Shown: positions 1-8,126 of the stretch, one piece after another | Position numbering within the stretch: the stretch's first letter is position 1 | Layout: each line of letters opens with the position of its first letter | Notes under the pieces: model-generated | The model's input: the letters and a program-made list of their open reading frames with translations, nothing else | What the model was told of the DNA's origin: nothing | Databases searched by the model: none | Origin: Bacteroidales bacterium | Lineage (GTDB): Bacteria; Bacteroidota; Bacteroidia; Bacteroidales; UBA932 | Length of the DNA stretch: 64,000 nt | NCBI GenBank assembly: GCA_017647795.1 | Contig: JAGCJX010000025.1 | Location: 1-64,000 of the forward strand | Direction of reading: 5' to 3' | Program-made: the position numbers and the translations under genes

Positions 1-358
1 ACGAAAACCACCGCCCATCCACGAAACGGGCCTCTGACATGGACACCCGCCACAAAAACCACCGCCCATCCACAAAAACCGCCTCTGGCATGGACACCCG
101 CCAAGAAAACCACCGCCCATCCACGAAAACCGCCTCTGGCATGGACACCCGCCACAAAAACCACCGTCCATCCACAAAAACCGCCTCTGGCATGGACACG
201 CGCCGAAAATTGCACCGTCTGTCCACAAAACGGGCCTCTGACATGGACACAAACCGAGAAATGCACCGCCCATCCACGAAAACCGCCTCTGGCATGGACA
301 CCCGCCACGAAAACCACCGCCCATCCACGAAACGGGCCTCTGACATGGACACAAACCC
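1..358. repeat. 51-bp tandem repeat array (about 7 units)
   Basis: A 51-bp unit repeats head to tail. The marker ATGGACAC recurs at 39, 90, 141, 192, 243, 294 and 345, exactly 51 bp apart each time. Units alternate between ends reading CCTCTGGC and CCTCTGAC, with a few substitutions between units. Because 51 is a multiple of 3, one plus-strand frame stays open through the array and would encode a 17-residue repeat beginning MDTR. That frame is also open at the window edge, so the array starts outside the window. The frame runs on into a dispersed palindromic repeat and stops near 428, which argues for a non-coding minisatellite, but a repetitive protein cannot be excluded. Confidence 0.85.
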
Positions 359-415
359 CGTCACGCCCGGCCCCGACCGGGCGTCTATGAGATTGCCGGT
401 CAAGCCGGCAATGAC
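359..415. repeat. 57-bp dispersed palindromic repeat, left copy
   Basis: This segment recurs at 1371-1427 with a single difference. It contains two hairpins: CGCCCGG/CCGGGCG around a six-base loop, and ATTGCCGG/CCGGCAAT around a five-base loop. It resembles REP-type intergenic repeats. The two copies lie in the same orientation on either side of the small-ORF/GNAT pair. From 416 to 560 I see only further fragments of the same repeat (CAATGACGGCCTCA near 432) and no gene. Confidence 0.8.
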
Positions 416-560
416 AGCCTTATCATAGTGACAATGACGGCCTCAACACGTCGGCAATGACAGTCTCAGCGGTAGAGCGCAGATATTTTTTGGATTTCTG
501 TGGATAGCAAGTTATATTTGCGAATCACAAGGTTTATATAACCTAATAAATGAAATAGTT

Positions 561-725
561 ATGGCGATGTCGATTAAAACAATTCCAGTGTTGACGGGGC
601 GGTGTGCGGTTGATTTTGTATCTGCGGCAAACGCCAACAGTCAAAACAAAACTCCAAAGCTTTCATCTCAAGAAGCGAAACGTATCAAAGACGTATTAGA
701 AAAATCCAAGTCCTTTACCTTCTGA
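561..725 (+). CDS. Small protein upstream of GNAT acetyltransferase (possible antitoxin)
   Basis: A 54-residue frame starts at ATG 561 (MAMSIKTIPVL) and ends with TGA at 723-725, only 11 bases before the acetyltransferase start. The C-terminal half is basic and helical in character (SSQEAKRIKDVLEKSK). Small ORFs of this type often sit directly upstream of GNAT-family genes in Bacteroidetes, and such pairs elsewhere act as toxin-antitoxin modules. That role is inferred from position and size only. I recognise no named DNA-binding motif. Confidence 0.6.
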   Translation: MAMSIKTIPVLTGRCAVDFVSAANANSQNKTPKLSSQEAKRIKDVLEKSKSFTF

Positions 726-736
726 TTCAACGCGTG

Positions 737-1333
737 ATGACAGATGGATTTTCACTGTATGACGATTGCGTAATGGTGCAGTTGTCTGACGAAGTCTTTG
801 CTAATTGTGAACAATTTACCTGTGGAAATGCAGATTTGGACGATTTCTTTGTAAATGATGCCCAGAAATATGCTGAAGAGCTTATGGGAAAGACCTATTG
901 TTGGATTACTGATGTTCGCCCTCATAAGATTGTCGCATTTTTCACATTATCCAATGACAGTATTAAGACGACTCATTTGGAAGGAGCCACAAGAAATCGG
1001 ATTAGCCGAGCGATTAGGAATCGGAAGCGTGGACGAAGTTATCCAGCAACGCTGATAGGGAGATTAGGTATTAGCCAGGAATTTCAAGGGATGAATTTGG
1101 GAAGTCAATTGATGCGATTTGTTAAGGATTGGTTTCGAGCAGAAGATAACAAAACGGGTTGCCGTTTTTTAGTTGTTGATGCCTACAATTCTCCGAGAAC
1201 ATTGAACTTTTACCAGAGGAATGGCTTTAGGTTTTTACACAGGGATGACGAAGAAGAGAAAAGTTACTATCAGATAAATAGTACTCGCATCTCTACCCGA
1301 CTGATGTACTTTGATTTGAAGGTCAAGGGATGA
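737..1333 (+). CDS. GNAT family N-acetyltransferase
   Basis: A 198-residue protein starting at ATG 737; a GTG one codon earlier and a later ATG at 773 are alternatives. The GNAT fold is supported by the acetyl-CoA-binding segment LGISQEFQGMNLGSQLM around residues 113-130, followed by a helix and the LVVDAYNSPRTLNFYQRNGF segment typical of motif B. The substrate is unknown. It follows a 54-residue ORF and the pair is bracketed by near-identical 57-bp repeats. This suggests a mobile or laterally acquired cassette, possibly a GNAT toxin with its antitoxin, but no tRNA-acetylating activity can be read from the sequence. Confidence 0.85.
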   Translation: MTDGFSLYDDCVMVQLSDEVFANCEQFTCGNADLDDFFVNDAQKYAEELMGKTYCWITDVRPHKIVAFFTLSNDSIKTTHLEGATRNRISRAIRNRKRGRSYPATLIGRLGISQEFQGMNLGSQLMRFVKDWFRAEDNKTGCRFLVVDAYNSPRTLNFYQRNGFRFLHRDDEEEKSYYQINSTRISTRLMYFDLKVKG

Positions 1334-1370
1334 CAACTGGACACCCTGTCACGCCCGGCCCCCAGTACTA

Positions 1371-1427
1371 CGTCACGCCCGGCCCCGACCGGGCGTCTAC
1401 GAGATTGCCGGTCAAGCCGGCAATGAC
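1371..1427. repeat. 57-bp dispersed palindromic repeat, right copy
   Basis: Same orientation as the copy at 359-415, with one base difference (GTCTACGAG here, GTCTATGAG there). A partial extra copy of its first segment (GTCACGCCCGGCCCC) lies just upstream at 1348-1362. No gene is seen between 1334 and 1530 apart from these repeats. Confidence 0.8.
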
Positions 1428-1530
1428 GGCCTCAGCACGTCATCAATAACCCACCACAATCAGCTCATCGTTAGAAGTCTCTCCGAGACGTTCTTTCTCT
1501 GAGCTTTTTGTCTATGTTTTTATTTTAAAC

Positions 1531-3591
1531 TTAGGGGAGCAAAACCAAACGGAACCCGTAGAAGTAGTACCAGTTGGAGGGGTAGTTGAAGCTCCGATCG
1601 GATACGCGACAGTACCTTGCGCTGCGGTACCAACTACCCCCGCGAAGCACACGGTACGAACCACTGGCAGGACCCGAGGGGTTCGTTTGGGAGGAAGAGT
1701 TATAATTCCCATACCAATCCTGACACCATTCCCACACGTTTCCACTCATATCATACAGGCCCAGTTCGTTCGGTTGCTTTTGACCGACAGGATGGGTCTC
1801 ATAGCCGCTGTTACTATCATACCAAGCAACCTCTCCAATACTATTGCTGCCCGCATATTTGTACCCCTTGCTCTTCTTTCCGCCACGGGCTGCATATTCC
1901 CATTCCGCCTCAGTCGGCAGACGATACCTCTTGCCGGTAAGTCGGTTCAATTTCTTGATAAACTCTTGAATATCGTTCCAGGAAACATTCTCAACAGGAA
2001 GATTATCTCCTTGGAAACGGCTCGGATTCTTTCCCATCACCGCCTTCCACTGAGCCTGGGTTACTTCGTACTTGCCGATGTAGAAATCACTTAACGTCAC
2101 CGAATGAACAGGTTTCTCGTCATCGTACGCATCCGAACCTTGCTCGGAAGTCGCTCCCATCTGGAAAGTTCCCCCTTCCACAAAGACCATCTCAATGCCG
2201 TAATCAGCTGTAAAATTGGTTTTTCCCTTGGATGATGCTGATTGTCCCGATGAAGGAGCAACTACGGTCCGTTTCTTCAACTCCTTTTGTTGAACCAACT
2301 GCTGGTTATGGGCAATCATCACATCAAAACTCAGGTCTTCGTAGCCATCTTTTTTTAACACGATTTTGTGTTCTCCGACCAAAAGTTGGGATGCTTTAGG
2401 ACTGGTACCTGCCTTTTTACCATCTATCCAAATCTCACAAAGGCTGGGGGTACTTTCCAAAACCAGTGTTCCGTACATCGGCACAGGTGCACCAACGGTA
2501 ATCGTCCGGGTCTCCCCATCCTGCAGGGTAAAGGAGACGCTCTGCGACTTGTGACCGGCCTTACGGGCCTCCAAGATGTGCGGTGTCCGGCTACTCACCT
2601 TTCCTGTCCAGGAACCCACACCCTTATATTCATTATCTACCCAAATTTCTGCATCCGCCATCTCGCTGCGACAAGTAACGGTTCCAAACTGCGGCACCAA
2701 CCTGTAGTGATGTGACTGCACCTGAGCATTGGCCTCAACCATCACCATCTCCTCCATCAATGCATAATTCTCTGCCTGCAAGCGGATACGATGCGAACCC
2801 GCCGCATATTTCTCATCCAGTTCCAGCGGTGTATTTCCCACCAACTTACCGTCAATGGCCACGCGAGCTCCCGACGGTTCGCTGGTAATTTTCAAGTAGC
2901 CGTATGTCGGCTTCAACCGCACCGTAAAAAGATCATCCGGACCGGACAACTGCACCCTTCCGGTAGCGGTTTCGTAAAACTCGCTCTCGACCTTGTAATA
3001 ATAGGTCCCATAATCCAACCCTTGGGTATAGACTCCGTCTTGAACATAGTCTCCCCCCAACTCATAATCCGCTGTCCGACCAACCGATACAAATGCACCA
3101 ACCGCATCCTCCGGCAATACCTGAACCTTCAGATAACCAAAATTCAAGGCCGCATTCATCACCGTCTCCACCTGCGCATCTGTCCGCAGGGTCAGGCGAT
3201 AGACCTTGCCTTCTTGCAAACGCACCGGAATTGGGGACATTGCCTTGTACTCGGAACAACTGAAATGCAGGTTCCGCACCTGTGCCGGTACCCAAAACCA
3301 GATCTCGCCATTCTCCCGCTCCATCCGTTGCTGCACGGCCAAGCCACCCGTCTCCAAAACCAGCGGGTTCTTCAGTTTGTTCGTCACCGACACCTTGATT
3401 AACGCACAAAGGTTGTCATTCTGGTCCTTAACCGGGAAATAAGCCGTCGCATCCATATCATCAGGTTGCAACTTTACCTCGCCCTCCAAGGACATCGTCA
3501 TCGACTGCGCTCCCACCGTCGGAGCCCACCAACCCTGCACGGCCAACACCAGGGCCATCGCCACGAGTGAAAACAAAAATTTACCTTTCAT
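1531..3591 (-). CDS. Secreted PEGA-repeat and SUMF1 (formylglycine-enzyme-like) protein, paralogue 1
   Basis: A 686-residue exported protein. A Sec signal peptide covers about residues 1-28. Next comes a beta-rich N-terminal part, then at least two PEGA-type modules (ITSEPSGARVAIDGKLVGNTP near 235 and LESTPSLCEIWIDGKKAGTSP near 380). The C-terminal 220 residues are a SUMF1/FGE-sulfatase domain (VEGGTFQMGA, YEVTQAQWKAVMG, RLPTEAEWEYAARGG, SGNVWEWCQDWYG, VLRGGSW). In catalytic FGEs two cysteines follow RGGS. Here only the second is kept (SARYC), so sulfatase activation is doubtful and a binding role is likelier. A paralogue lies at 4589-6583. It lies 37 bases downstream of the DUF3990 cassette and may share its transcript. 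Confidence 0.9.
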   Translation of the reverse strand: MKGKFLFSLVAMALVLAVQGWWAPTVGAQSMTMSLEGEVKLQPDDMDATAYFPVKDQNDNLCALIKVSVTNKLKNPLVLETGGLAVQQRMERENGEIWFWVPAQVRNLHFSCSEYKAMSPIPVRLQEGKVYRLTLRTDAQVETVMNAALNFGYLKVQVLPEDAVGAFVSVGRTADYELGGDYVQDGVYTQGLDYGTYYYKVESEFYETATGRVQLSGPDDLFTVRLKPTYGYLKITSEPSGARVAIDGKLVGNTPLELDEKYAAGSHRIRLQAENYALMEEMVMVEANAQVQSHHYRLVPQFGTVTCRSEMADAEIWVDNEYKGVGSWTGKVSSRTPHILEARKAGHKSQSVSFTLQDGETRTITVGAPVPMYGTLVLESTPSLCEIWIDGKKAGTSPKASQLLVGEHKIVLKKDGYEDLSFDVMIAHNQQLVQQKELKKRTVVAPSSGQSASSKGKTNFTADYGIEMVFVEGGTFQMGATSEQGSDAYDDEKPVHSVTLSDFYIGKYEVTQAQWKAVMGKNPSRFQGDNLPVENVSWNDIQEFIKKLNRLTGKRYRLPTEAEWEYAARGGKKSKGYKYAGSNSIGEVAWYDSNSGYETHPVGQKQPNELGLYDMSGNVWEWCQDWYGNYNSSSQTNPSGPASGSYRVLRGGSWYRSARYCRVSDRSFNYPSNWYYFYGFRLVLLP

Positions 3592-3628
3592 TTACGTTCA
3601 TTTTCAATATCTTGATGAGGTTGATAAG

Positions 3629-3841
3629 CTACTTTGAAAACTCCTCCTTGATGAACTCAAAAACATAAACAGCGCCTTGGTAGTACAGCCCCGTCTGAGG
3701 ATCTTCCAATTTTGAAAAGGTATTGGACCGATACAATCTGTCCAAAGCCTCCCGATCTGTCAGATGATACTCTTCCATAATCATCGGTACCAGATCTTCA
3801 CAAAGAGTCTCTATAAGAAATTGTCGTTCTTCTTGTGTCAT
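3629..3841 (-). CDS. Small acidic protein, third gene of the DUF3791/DUF3990 cassette
   Basis: A 70-residue protein (begins MTQEERQFLIETL) with a helical acidic N-terminus and a C-terminal YYQGAVYVFEFIKEEF segment. Its start overlaps the stop of the DUF3990 gene by four bases (ATGA-type), so the two are translationally coupled. I do not assign a family with certainty. It resembles small partner proteins that accompany DUF3990 genes and is a candidate antitoxin or accessory subunit. Confidence 0.75.
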   Translation of the reverse strand: MTQEERQFLIETLCEDLVPMIMEEYHLTDREALDRLYRSNTFSKLEDPQTGLYYQGAVYVFEFIKEEFSK

Positions 3842-4308
3842 AATTTTCTAAGATATTTAACAGCCGCCTCAGATCCAAAAAAGTACTGATAGGTCACCTG
3901 CGTATGTTTCAATGATTCAAGAAAGACATCAAAAGTAATATATCCCCGAAGCAAACGACGTATCTGTACACCGACCCCATCATCCGCAATGGGACCAATC
4001 ACAACATCATAGGAGTGCATCGGGGCTTCAGTATGATTATTTCTATTCAATAGCACAAACTCTGCCCACTCTCGCGAATAACCATCAAAGCGCTTCACGT
4101 TCAATTTTTCCAAAGAGGATTCGTCAAACTCAAAGGCAGTAACCGTTGGAACCCCTTGCCCCTCACGTCGCACCACATTTGAACAAAATTCCACCGCTTG
4201 CTTATAATCCGGATTTGCATAGAAACCCCGTCCGAAATCCTTCCCCCGCCGGCCCCGATTCAAATCAATGACCTCAATTTCTACGTTTGATCCATGGTAA
4301 AGTCTCAT
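3838..4308 (-). CDS. DUF3990 protein, ADP-ribosyltransferase-like candidate toxin
   Basis: A 156-residue protein that opens with LYHGSN and continues with GKDFGRGFYANPDYKQA and EWAEFVLLNR. This order fits the His...Tyr...Glu layout of ADP-ribosyltransferase-fold enzymes, and the family is DUF3990. It overlaps both neighbours: its start overlaps the stop of the 74-residue DUF3791 gene, and its stop overlaps the start of the 70-residue gene. Tight coupling of a putative ART with small flanking genes is typical of toxin-antitoxin operons. Target and toxicity are inferred. Confidence 0.8.
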   Translation of the reverse strand: MRLYHGSNVEIEVIDLNRGRRGKDFGRGFYANPDYKQAVEFCSNVVRREGQGVPTVTAFEFDESSLEKLNVKRFDGYSREWAEFVLLNRNNHTEAPMHSYDVVIGPIADDGVGVQIRRLLRGYITFDVFLESLKHTQVTYQYFFGSEAAVKYLRKL

Positions 4309-4529
4309 ACCAACTCTCCTCCATTACGACGACAAATTAGAAACATATCATCCACAGCATCTTCTATTGACATCGTGTGCTCGGACTCATAGCAGCTGTA
4401 AATAAAGTCCAAGCCGCTATATTTGAGCAGATAGCTATATGCAAACGCATTACTAACAGAGAACCTCTCAGCAAATGCACCAATACAGGCAATGTAATAC
4501 GCAATTCTATTCTTTTCTTCCTGACTCAT
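4305..4529 (-). CDS. DUF3791 family small protein (candidate antitoxin)
   Basis: A 74-residue protein (MSQEEKNRIAYYIACIGAFA...) matching the DUF3791 pattern: a helical N-terminus, the YLLKYSGLDFIYSCYESEH core, then DAVDDMFLICRR. DUF3791 genes commonly precede DUF3990 genes. It is the first gene of the three-gene operon, with TATCTTTG 17 bases upstream of the start codon as a promoter candidate. Confidence 0.8.
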   Translation of the reverse strand: MSQEEKNRIAYYIACIGAFAERFSVSNAFAYSYLLKYSGLDFIYSCYESEHTMSIEDAVDDMFLICRRNGGELV

Positions 4530-4545
4530 ACCAATTCTGTTTCCA

Positions 4546-4553
4546 CAAAGATA
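4546..4553 (-). promoter_or_regulatory. -7 element TATCTTTG for the DUF3791/DUF3990 operon
   Basis: Perfect match to the Bacteroidetes TAnnTTTG consensus on the minus strand, 17 bases from the start at 4529. No clear -33 TTTG at the usual spacing. Confidence 0.55.
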
Positions 4554-4588
4554 ACCAAAAACACACCATTTTCGAAAATGGAGAATCC

Positions 4589-6583
4589 CTATTTCACCAT
4601 CACCACGCGGAAGCCGCTGATGCTCAGGCCAACGCTGCTGTTGGGGCTGTTGTAGTCTCGGAAGGTCGCACGACAGAAGCCGGAGTTGCTGACCATGCAG
4701 CCGCCACGTACGACATAGCCCATGCCGCGTTCCGCACCAATGGGATTTGTCTGTGCCTCATCCGAATAGGCCCCATAAATATCCTGGCACCATTCCCAGA
4801 CATTGCCGCTCATATCGTAGAGACCCAGTTCGTTGGGCAACTTCAAACCGGCCGGATGCGTCCGGTTACCGGCATTGCCCTCAAACCAAGCCACCGCCGA
4901 CAAATCATTGGACCCCGCATAGGTCGTTCCTTGACTCAGACGTCCGCCCCGTGCGGCGTATTCCCACTCGGCTTCGGTCGGCAGGCGGTAGGTCTTGCCC
5001 GTCGTAGCAGACAGGCGTTCCAGGAACTGCTGGATCTCCTGCCAGCTCACATTTTCCACCGGCAAGGCATCCCCTTTCAAACCGCTGGGGTTGTAGCCCA
5101 TGACCGCCATCCACTGCGCTTGGGTCACTTCGTATTTGCCCATATAAAAATCCGAAACGGTCACGGCATGCACCGGACCTTCGTTCTCCCGGGCCTCGGC
5201 ATCCTGTTCGACCGATGCACCCATCTGGAAGGTACCTCCCTGTACATAAACGAGTTCAATACCGTAATCTGCCTGGCTCGTCACCAACGTCCGACGCTCT
5301 TCCACAGTCTGGTTGTGTGCGACGTTGATCTCAAAGGCCTGGTCCGTATAGCCGTATTTCTTCAAGACAACGCGGTGTTTGCCTACCAGAAAATGACTCA
5401 CAAACGGCGTGCTCCCCTTGCTCTCACCATCGATCCACACCTCACATTCGTCCGGCACACTCTCCAGCACAAGGTTGCCCAACAACGCCACCGGCGCACC
5501 GACTTTCACAGTCTTGACCTCATTTTTGGCAACGGTGAACGACACACTCTGCGGCTGATGACCGGCCTTGCGGGACTCCAGCAAGTGCGACGACTGGCTG
5601 CTCAACGGACCGGTCCACGTACCCAGTCCTACCTGCTGACCGTCCACCCAAATCTCGGCATCAGCCCGGTCACAAACACAGGTCACCGTCGCAAACTCCG
5701 GCACCAAAGCAAAATGACAAGTCTGCAACTGGCCATTGCCCTGCACCGTCACGGTCTCCTCCAACAATGCATAATCAGTGGCCTGCAGACGGACCTTCAA
5801 CGGTCCTGCCGCACAACGGTCCTTGGACTCGTAGGGCGTCGATCCCACCACCTTGCCGTTGATGGCCACACGGGCACCACTCGGCTCACTGGTGATCTTC
5901 AGATAGGCATAATTCGGCTCCAATACAAACTTGTGCGTCTGGTTCTCCTCGGACACACGCACCTTGCCGGTCACCGTCTTGTAAAACTCGTGCTCTATCT
6001 TGTAATAGTATTCGCCATAATCCAGGCGTTTGGAATACTTGCCATTGGAAACGTATTCACCCCCCAACTCACAAGCAGCCGTCTTGCCCACCGACACAAA
6101 CGCATTGTCGGCATCCGCCGGTTCCAGTTGAAATTTCAGAAAATTATAGGCCGCCACCGCATTGGTAATCGTCTGCACCTGCGCATCTGTGCGCAAAGTC
6201 AGCCGGTAGACCTTTCCCTTTTCCAAACGGACAGGAATCGGATTCATCGGTTGATATTCGGAACAAAGAAATGTCAGGTTCCGTACCTGATAAGGCAACC
6301 AGAACCAGATCTCACCCGACTCTTGCTCCTGGCGCTTGACCACGCCCAGCCCTCCGGTCTCCAAAACCAGGGGATGCTTCAATTTGTTGGTCACCGTCAC
6401 CTTCAACAAGGCACACAAATGATCGTTTTGGTCGCGCACCGGGTAATAAGAAAGGGCATCCGCATCCTGGGGTTGCAGAACCACCTCACCATCCAAAGAC
6501 ATACGCATCGTCTGCGCCCCAACCGGTGGTACAAAAACTATAGAAAATACAACCAGAATTATTGAAAATAAAAGTCGTTTCAT
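4589..6583 (-). CDS. Secreted PEGA-repeat and SUMF1 protein, paralogue 2
   Basis: A 664-residue protein with a signal peptide over residues 1-23 and the same architecture as the protein at 1531-3591: an N-terminal beta domain (SLDGEVVLQPQDADALSYY), PEGA modules (ITSEPSGARVAINGKVVGSTP and LESVPDECEVWIDGESKGSTP), then a SUMF1 domain (VQGGTFQMGA, RLPTEAEWEYAARGG, SGNVWEWCQDIYG). After RGG the sequence is RGGCMVSNSGFC, so the catalytic FGE cysteine spacing is not conserved. The paralogues probably arose by tandem duplication, with the DUF3990 cassette inserted between them. A cell-surface binding or sensing role is inferred. Confidence 0.9.
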   Translation of the reverse strand: MKRLLFSIILVVFSIVFVPPVGAQTMRMSLDGEVVLQPQDADALSYYPVRDQNDHLCALLKVTVTNKLKHPLVLETGGLGVVKRQEQESGEIWFWLPYQVRNLTFLCSEYQPMNPIPVRLEKGKVYRLTLRTDAQVQTITNAVAAYNFLKFQLEPADADNAFVSVGKTAACELGGEYVSNGKYSKRLDYGEYYYKIEHEFYKTVTGKVRVSEENQTHKFVLEPNYAYLKITSEPSGARVAINGKVVGSTPYESKDRCAAGPLKVRLQATDYALLEETVTVQGNGQLQTCHFALVPEFATVTCVCDRADAEIWVDGQQVGLGTWTGPLSSQSSHLLESRKAGHQPQSVSFTVAKNEVKTVKVGAPVALLGNLVLESVPDECEVWIDGESKGSTPFVSHFLVGKHRVVLKKYGYTDQAFEINVAHNQTVEERRTLVTSQADYGIELVYVQGGTFQMGASVEQDAEARENEGPVHAVTVSDFYMGKYEVTQAQWMAVMGYNPSGLKGDALPVENVSWQEIQQFLERLSATTGKTYRLPTEAEWEYAARGGRLSQGTTYAGSNDLSAVAWFEGNAGNRTHPAGLKLPNELGLYDMSGNVWEWCQDIYGAYSDEAQTNPIGAERGMGYVVRGGCMVSNSGFCRATFRDYNSPNSSVGLSISGFRVVMVK

Positions 6584-6622
6584 ATTGATTCAGCGTCCAT
6601 TAGCAAAATCCAAAATATCTTA

Positions 6623-6630
6623 CAAATATA
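6623..6630 (-). promoter_or_regulatory. -7 element TATATTTG for PEGA-SUMF1 paralogue 2
   Basis: Perfect TAnnTTTG match on the minus strand, 39 bases upstream of the start codon at 6583. Confidence 0.55.
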
Positions 6631-6632
6631 GC

Positions 6633-6666
6633 AAAAAAAAGAGGCAAACCCTAAGGGTCTGCCTCT
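6633..6666 (-). terminator. Rho-independent terminator of the ferredoxin gene
   Basis: On the minus strand AGAGGCA pairs with TGCCTCT (6660-6666 with 6640-6646), followed by a run of eight T. It lies 19 bases beyond the ferredoxin stop. Confidence 0.85.
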
Positions 6667-6685
6667 ACAAATTTCTGGTTGCGTA

Positions 6686-6853
6686 TTATTCTTCGCTAAT
6701 TGCTCCTACAGGGCAAGCTTCTGCGCAAGTACCGCAAGAAGTACACATTTCAGGATCAATTTTGTAGATGTCGCCTTCAGAGATAGCTCCAACGGGGCAT
6801 TCACCTTGGCAAGTTCCGCAAGCAGCGCAATCTTCACTAATTTTGTAAGCCAT
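6686..6853 (-). CDS. 2[4Fe-4S] ferredoxin
   Basis: A 55-residue protein (starts MAYKISEDC). It carries two CxxCxxxC-type clusters, CAACGTCQGECP and CTSCGTCAEACP, each followed by VGAIS. Size and duplicated symmetry are those of clostridial-type ferredoxins, soluble low-potential electron carriers used by pyruvate:ferredoxin oxidoreductase and hydrogenases. It is monocistronic, with a TACATTTG promoter element upstream and a strong terminator downstream. Confidence 0.95.
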   Translation of the reverse strand: MAYKISEDCAACGTCQGECPVGAISEGDIYKIDPEMCTSCGTCAEACPVGAISEE

Positions 6854-6890
6854 TGTTGTAATGTTTAAATGTTAATATCGATATCGACGG

Positions 6891-6898
6891 CAAATGTA
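6891..6898 (-). promoter_or_regulatory. -7 element TACATTTG for ferredoxin
   Basis: Perfect TAnnTTTG match on the minus strand, 37 bases upstream of the ferredoxin start. Confidence 0.6.
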
Positions 6899-6943
6899 GC
6901 AAAAAGAAACGACCGAGCAAGAATATCCACGTCATTTTTTTAT

Positions 6944-6951
6944 TAAATTTG
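6944..6951 (+). promoter_or_regulatory. -7 element TAAATTTG for the DUF1573 gene
   Basis: Perfect TAnnTTTG match, 25 bases upstream of the ATG at 6977. Confidence 0.55.
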
Positions 6952-6976
6952 TGGTTTAATAAGCCTATAGAGCACC

Positions 6977-8086
6977 ATGAGAATGCGATTTCATACGACA
7001 ATACTACTGATAGTGTGCGCCTTACACCTCAACGCCCAACTCGCTGCCCAAAATTCATTTTCGGGCATCATCGAGTTCGACAAAACGGTGCACGATTTCG
7101 GAGACCTGATGGTATCCGACGGCAAGCAGCACTGCAGTTTCTCATTCAAAAACACCAGCAACGAGCCCATCGTCATCCACGACGTCATCACATCCTGCGG
7201 TTGTACGGATCCCGAATGGACCCACCAACCCATCCTCCCCGGCAAAACGGGCAAAATTGACGTCACCTTCAACAACGACCTGGGTCCCTATCCCTTTGAC
7301 AAGTCCCTGACAGTCTATGTCTCCAACGTGAACAAACCCCTGATTCTACGCATCCGCGGCAATGTCCACGAAAAGGCCAAAAGTCTGGAAGAACTCTTCC
7401 CGATCCGAATCGGCAACCTGGCCCTGCGGGAACTCCCGCTGAACTTGGGTCAAATTGAACAAGGTCTCAGCCGCACCGAAACCATCGAAGTGGCAAACCT
7501 CTCACACAAGGCTCTCCGCATTGAATTTCTGGAAATCACCCCGGGACTCTACCTCCGTCTGGCCGACAACCCCATTCCGGGTCGTGGCAAAACGTCACTG
7601 ACCTACAGCATCGAGACGGCCAAAACCCGGGAACAGCTTTGGGGAAAGAGCACATTTTCTGCCGTTGTCTCAACCAATGGCACTAGCCAGAAACAAGCAC
7701 TGAACGTCGAAGCCCTGATCAAAGAGAACTTCACAACGTACAACGAACAACAACGCAGGAACGGTTCCCTACCGCAGTTCAAGACCTCAACAGCCACCTT
7801 CAACCGCGTCAAAGCCGGAACAACGACGACCGTCACCTACACCTGCAAAAACGGAGGAAAAGAGAAACTTCTCCTTTACAAAATTGACGGAAGCATCCCA
7901 GGCATTCAATTTGAATACCCGAAAGAAATAGCTCCGGGAGCGAGCGGCACAATCAAAGCCACCTTCCAAGCCGAACTTCAAAACGATGTACCGGCCGGTG
8001 AGGAAGCCTTGATCATCCTGACCGTCATCACCAATTCCCCGGTTCGTCCGATCCTGTCCCTGTTCATCTCTGGCATCATCGAATAA
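6977..8086 (+). CDS. DUF1573 domain-containing exported protein
   Basis: A 369-residue protein with a Sec signal peptide (about residues 1-25). Its first mature domain carries the DUF1573 signature VHDFGDL...FSFKNTSNEPIVI, then TSCGCTDPEW and LPGKTGKIDVTF. This is an Ig-like ASPM/SPD-2/Hydin-type fold common in Bacteroidetes envelopes. The remaining 240 residues look like further beta-sandwich domains (LPLNLGQIEQGLSRTETIEV; TATFNRVKAGTTTTVTYTC). The molecular role is not established. It lies 40 bases upstream of meaB. Confidence 0.85.
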   Translation: MRMRFHTTILLIVCALHLNAQLAAQNSFSGIIEFDKTVHDFGDLMVSDGKQHCSFSFKNTSNEPIVIHDVITSCGCTDPEWTHQPILPGKTGKIDVTFNNDLGPYPFDKSLTVYVSNVNKPLILRIRGNVHEKAKSLEELFPIRIGNLALRELPLNLGQIEQGLSRTETIEVANLSHKALRIEFLEITPGLYLRLADNPIPGRGKTSLTYSIETAKTREQLWGKSTFSAVVSTNGTSQKQALNVEALIKENFTTYNEQQRRNGSLPQFKTSTATFNRVKAGTTTTVTYTCKNGGKEKLLLYKIDGSIPGIQFEYPKEIAPGASGTIKATFQAELQNDVPAGEEALIILTVITNSPVRPILSLFISGIIE

Positions 8087-8126
8087 CCGGCTACCTTAAT
8101 TGAAGAACAAAATAAAACACGATACC

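Noticed and set aside
1-358. CRISPR array
   Set aside because: The units are contiguous 51-bp tandem repeats without unique spacers, and no cas gene is present.
4475-6565. Long plus-strand open frame of about 696 codons opposite the PEGA-SUMF1 gene
   Set aside because: It is antisense to a gene with clear domains and signal peptide, and its own translation shows no recognisable family; it is a compositional shadow.
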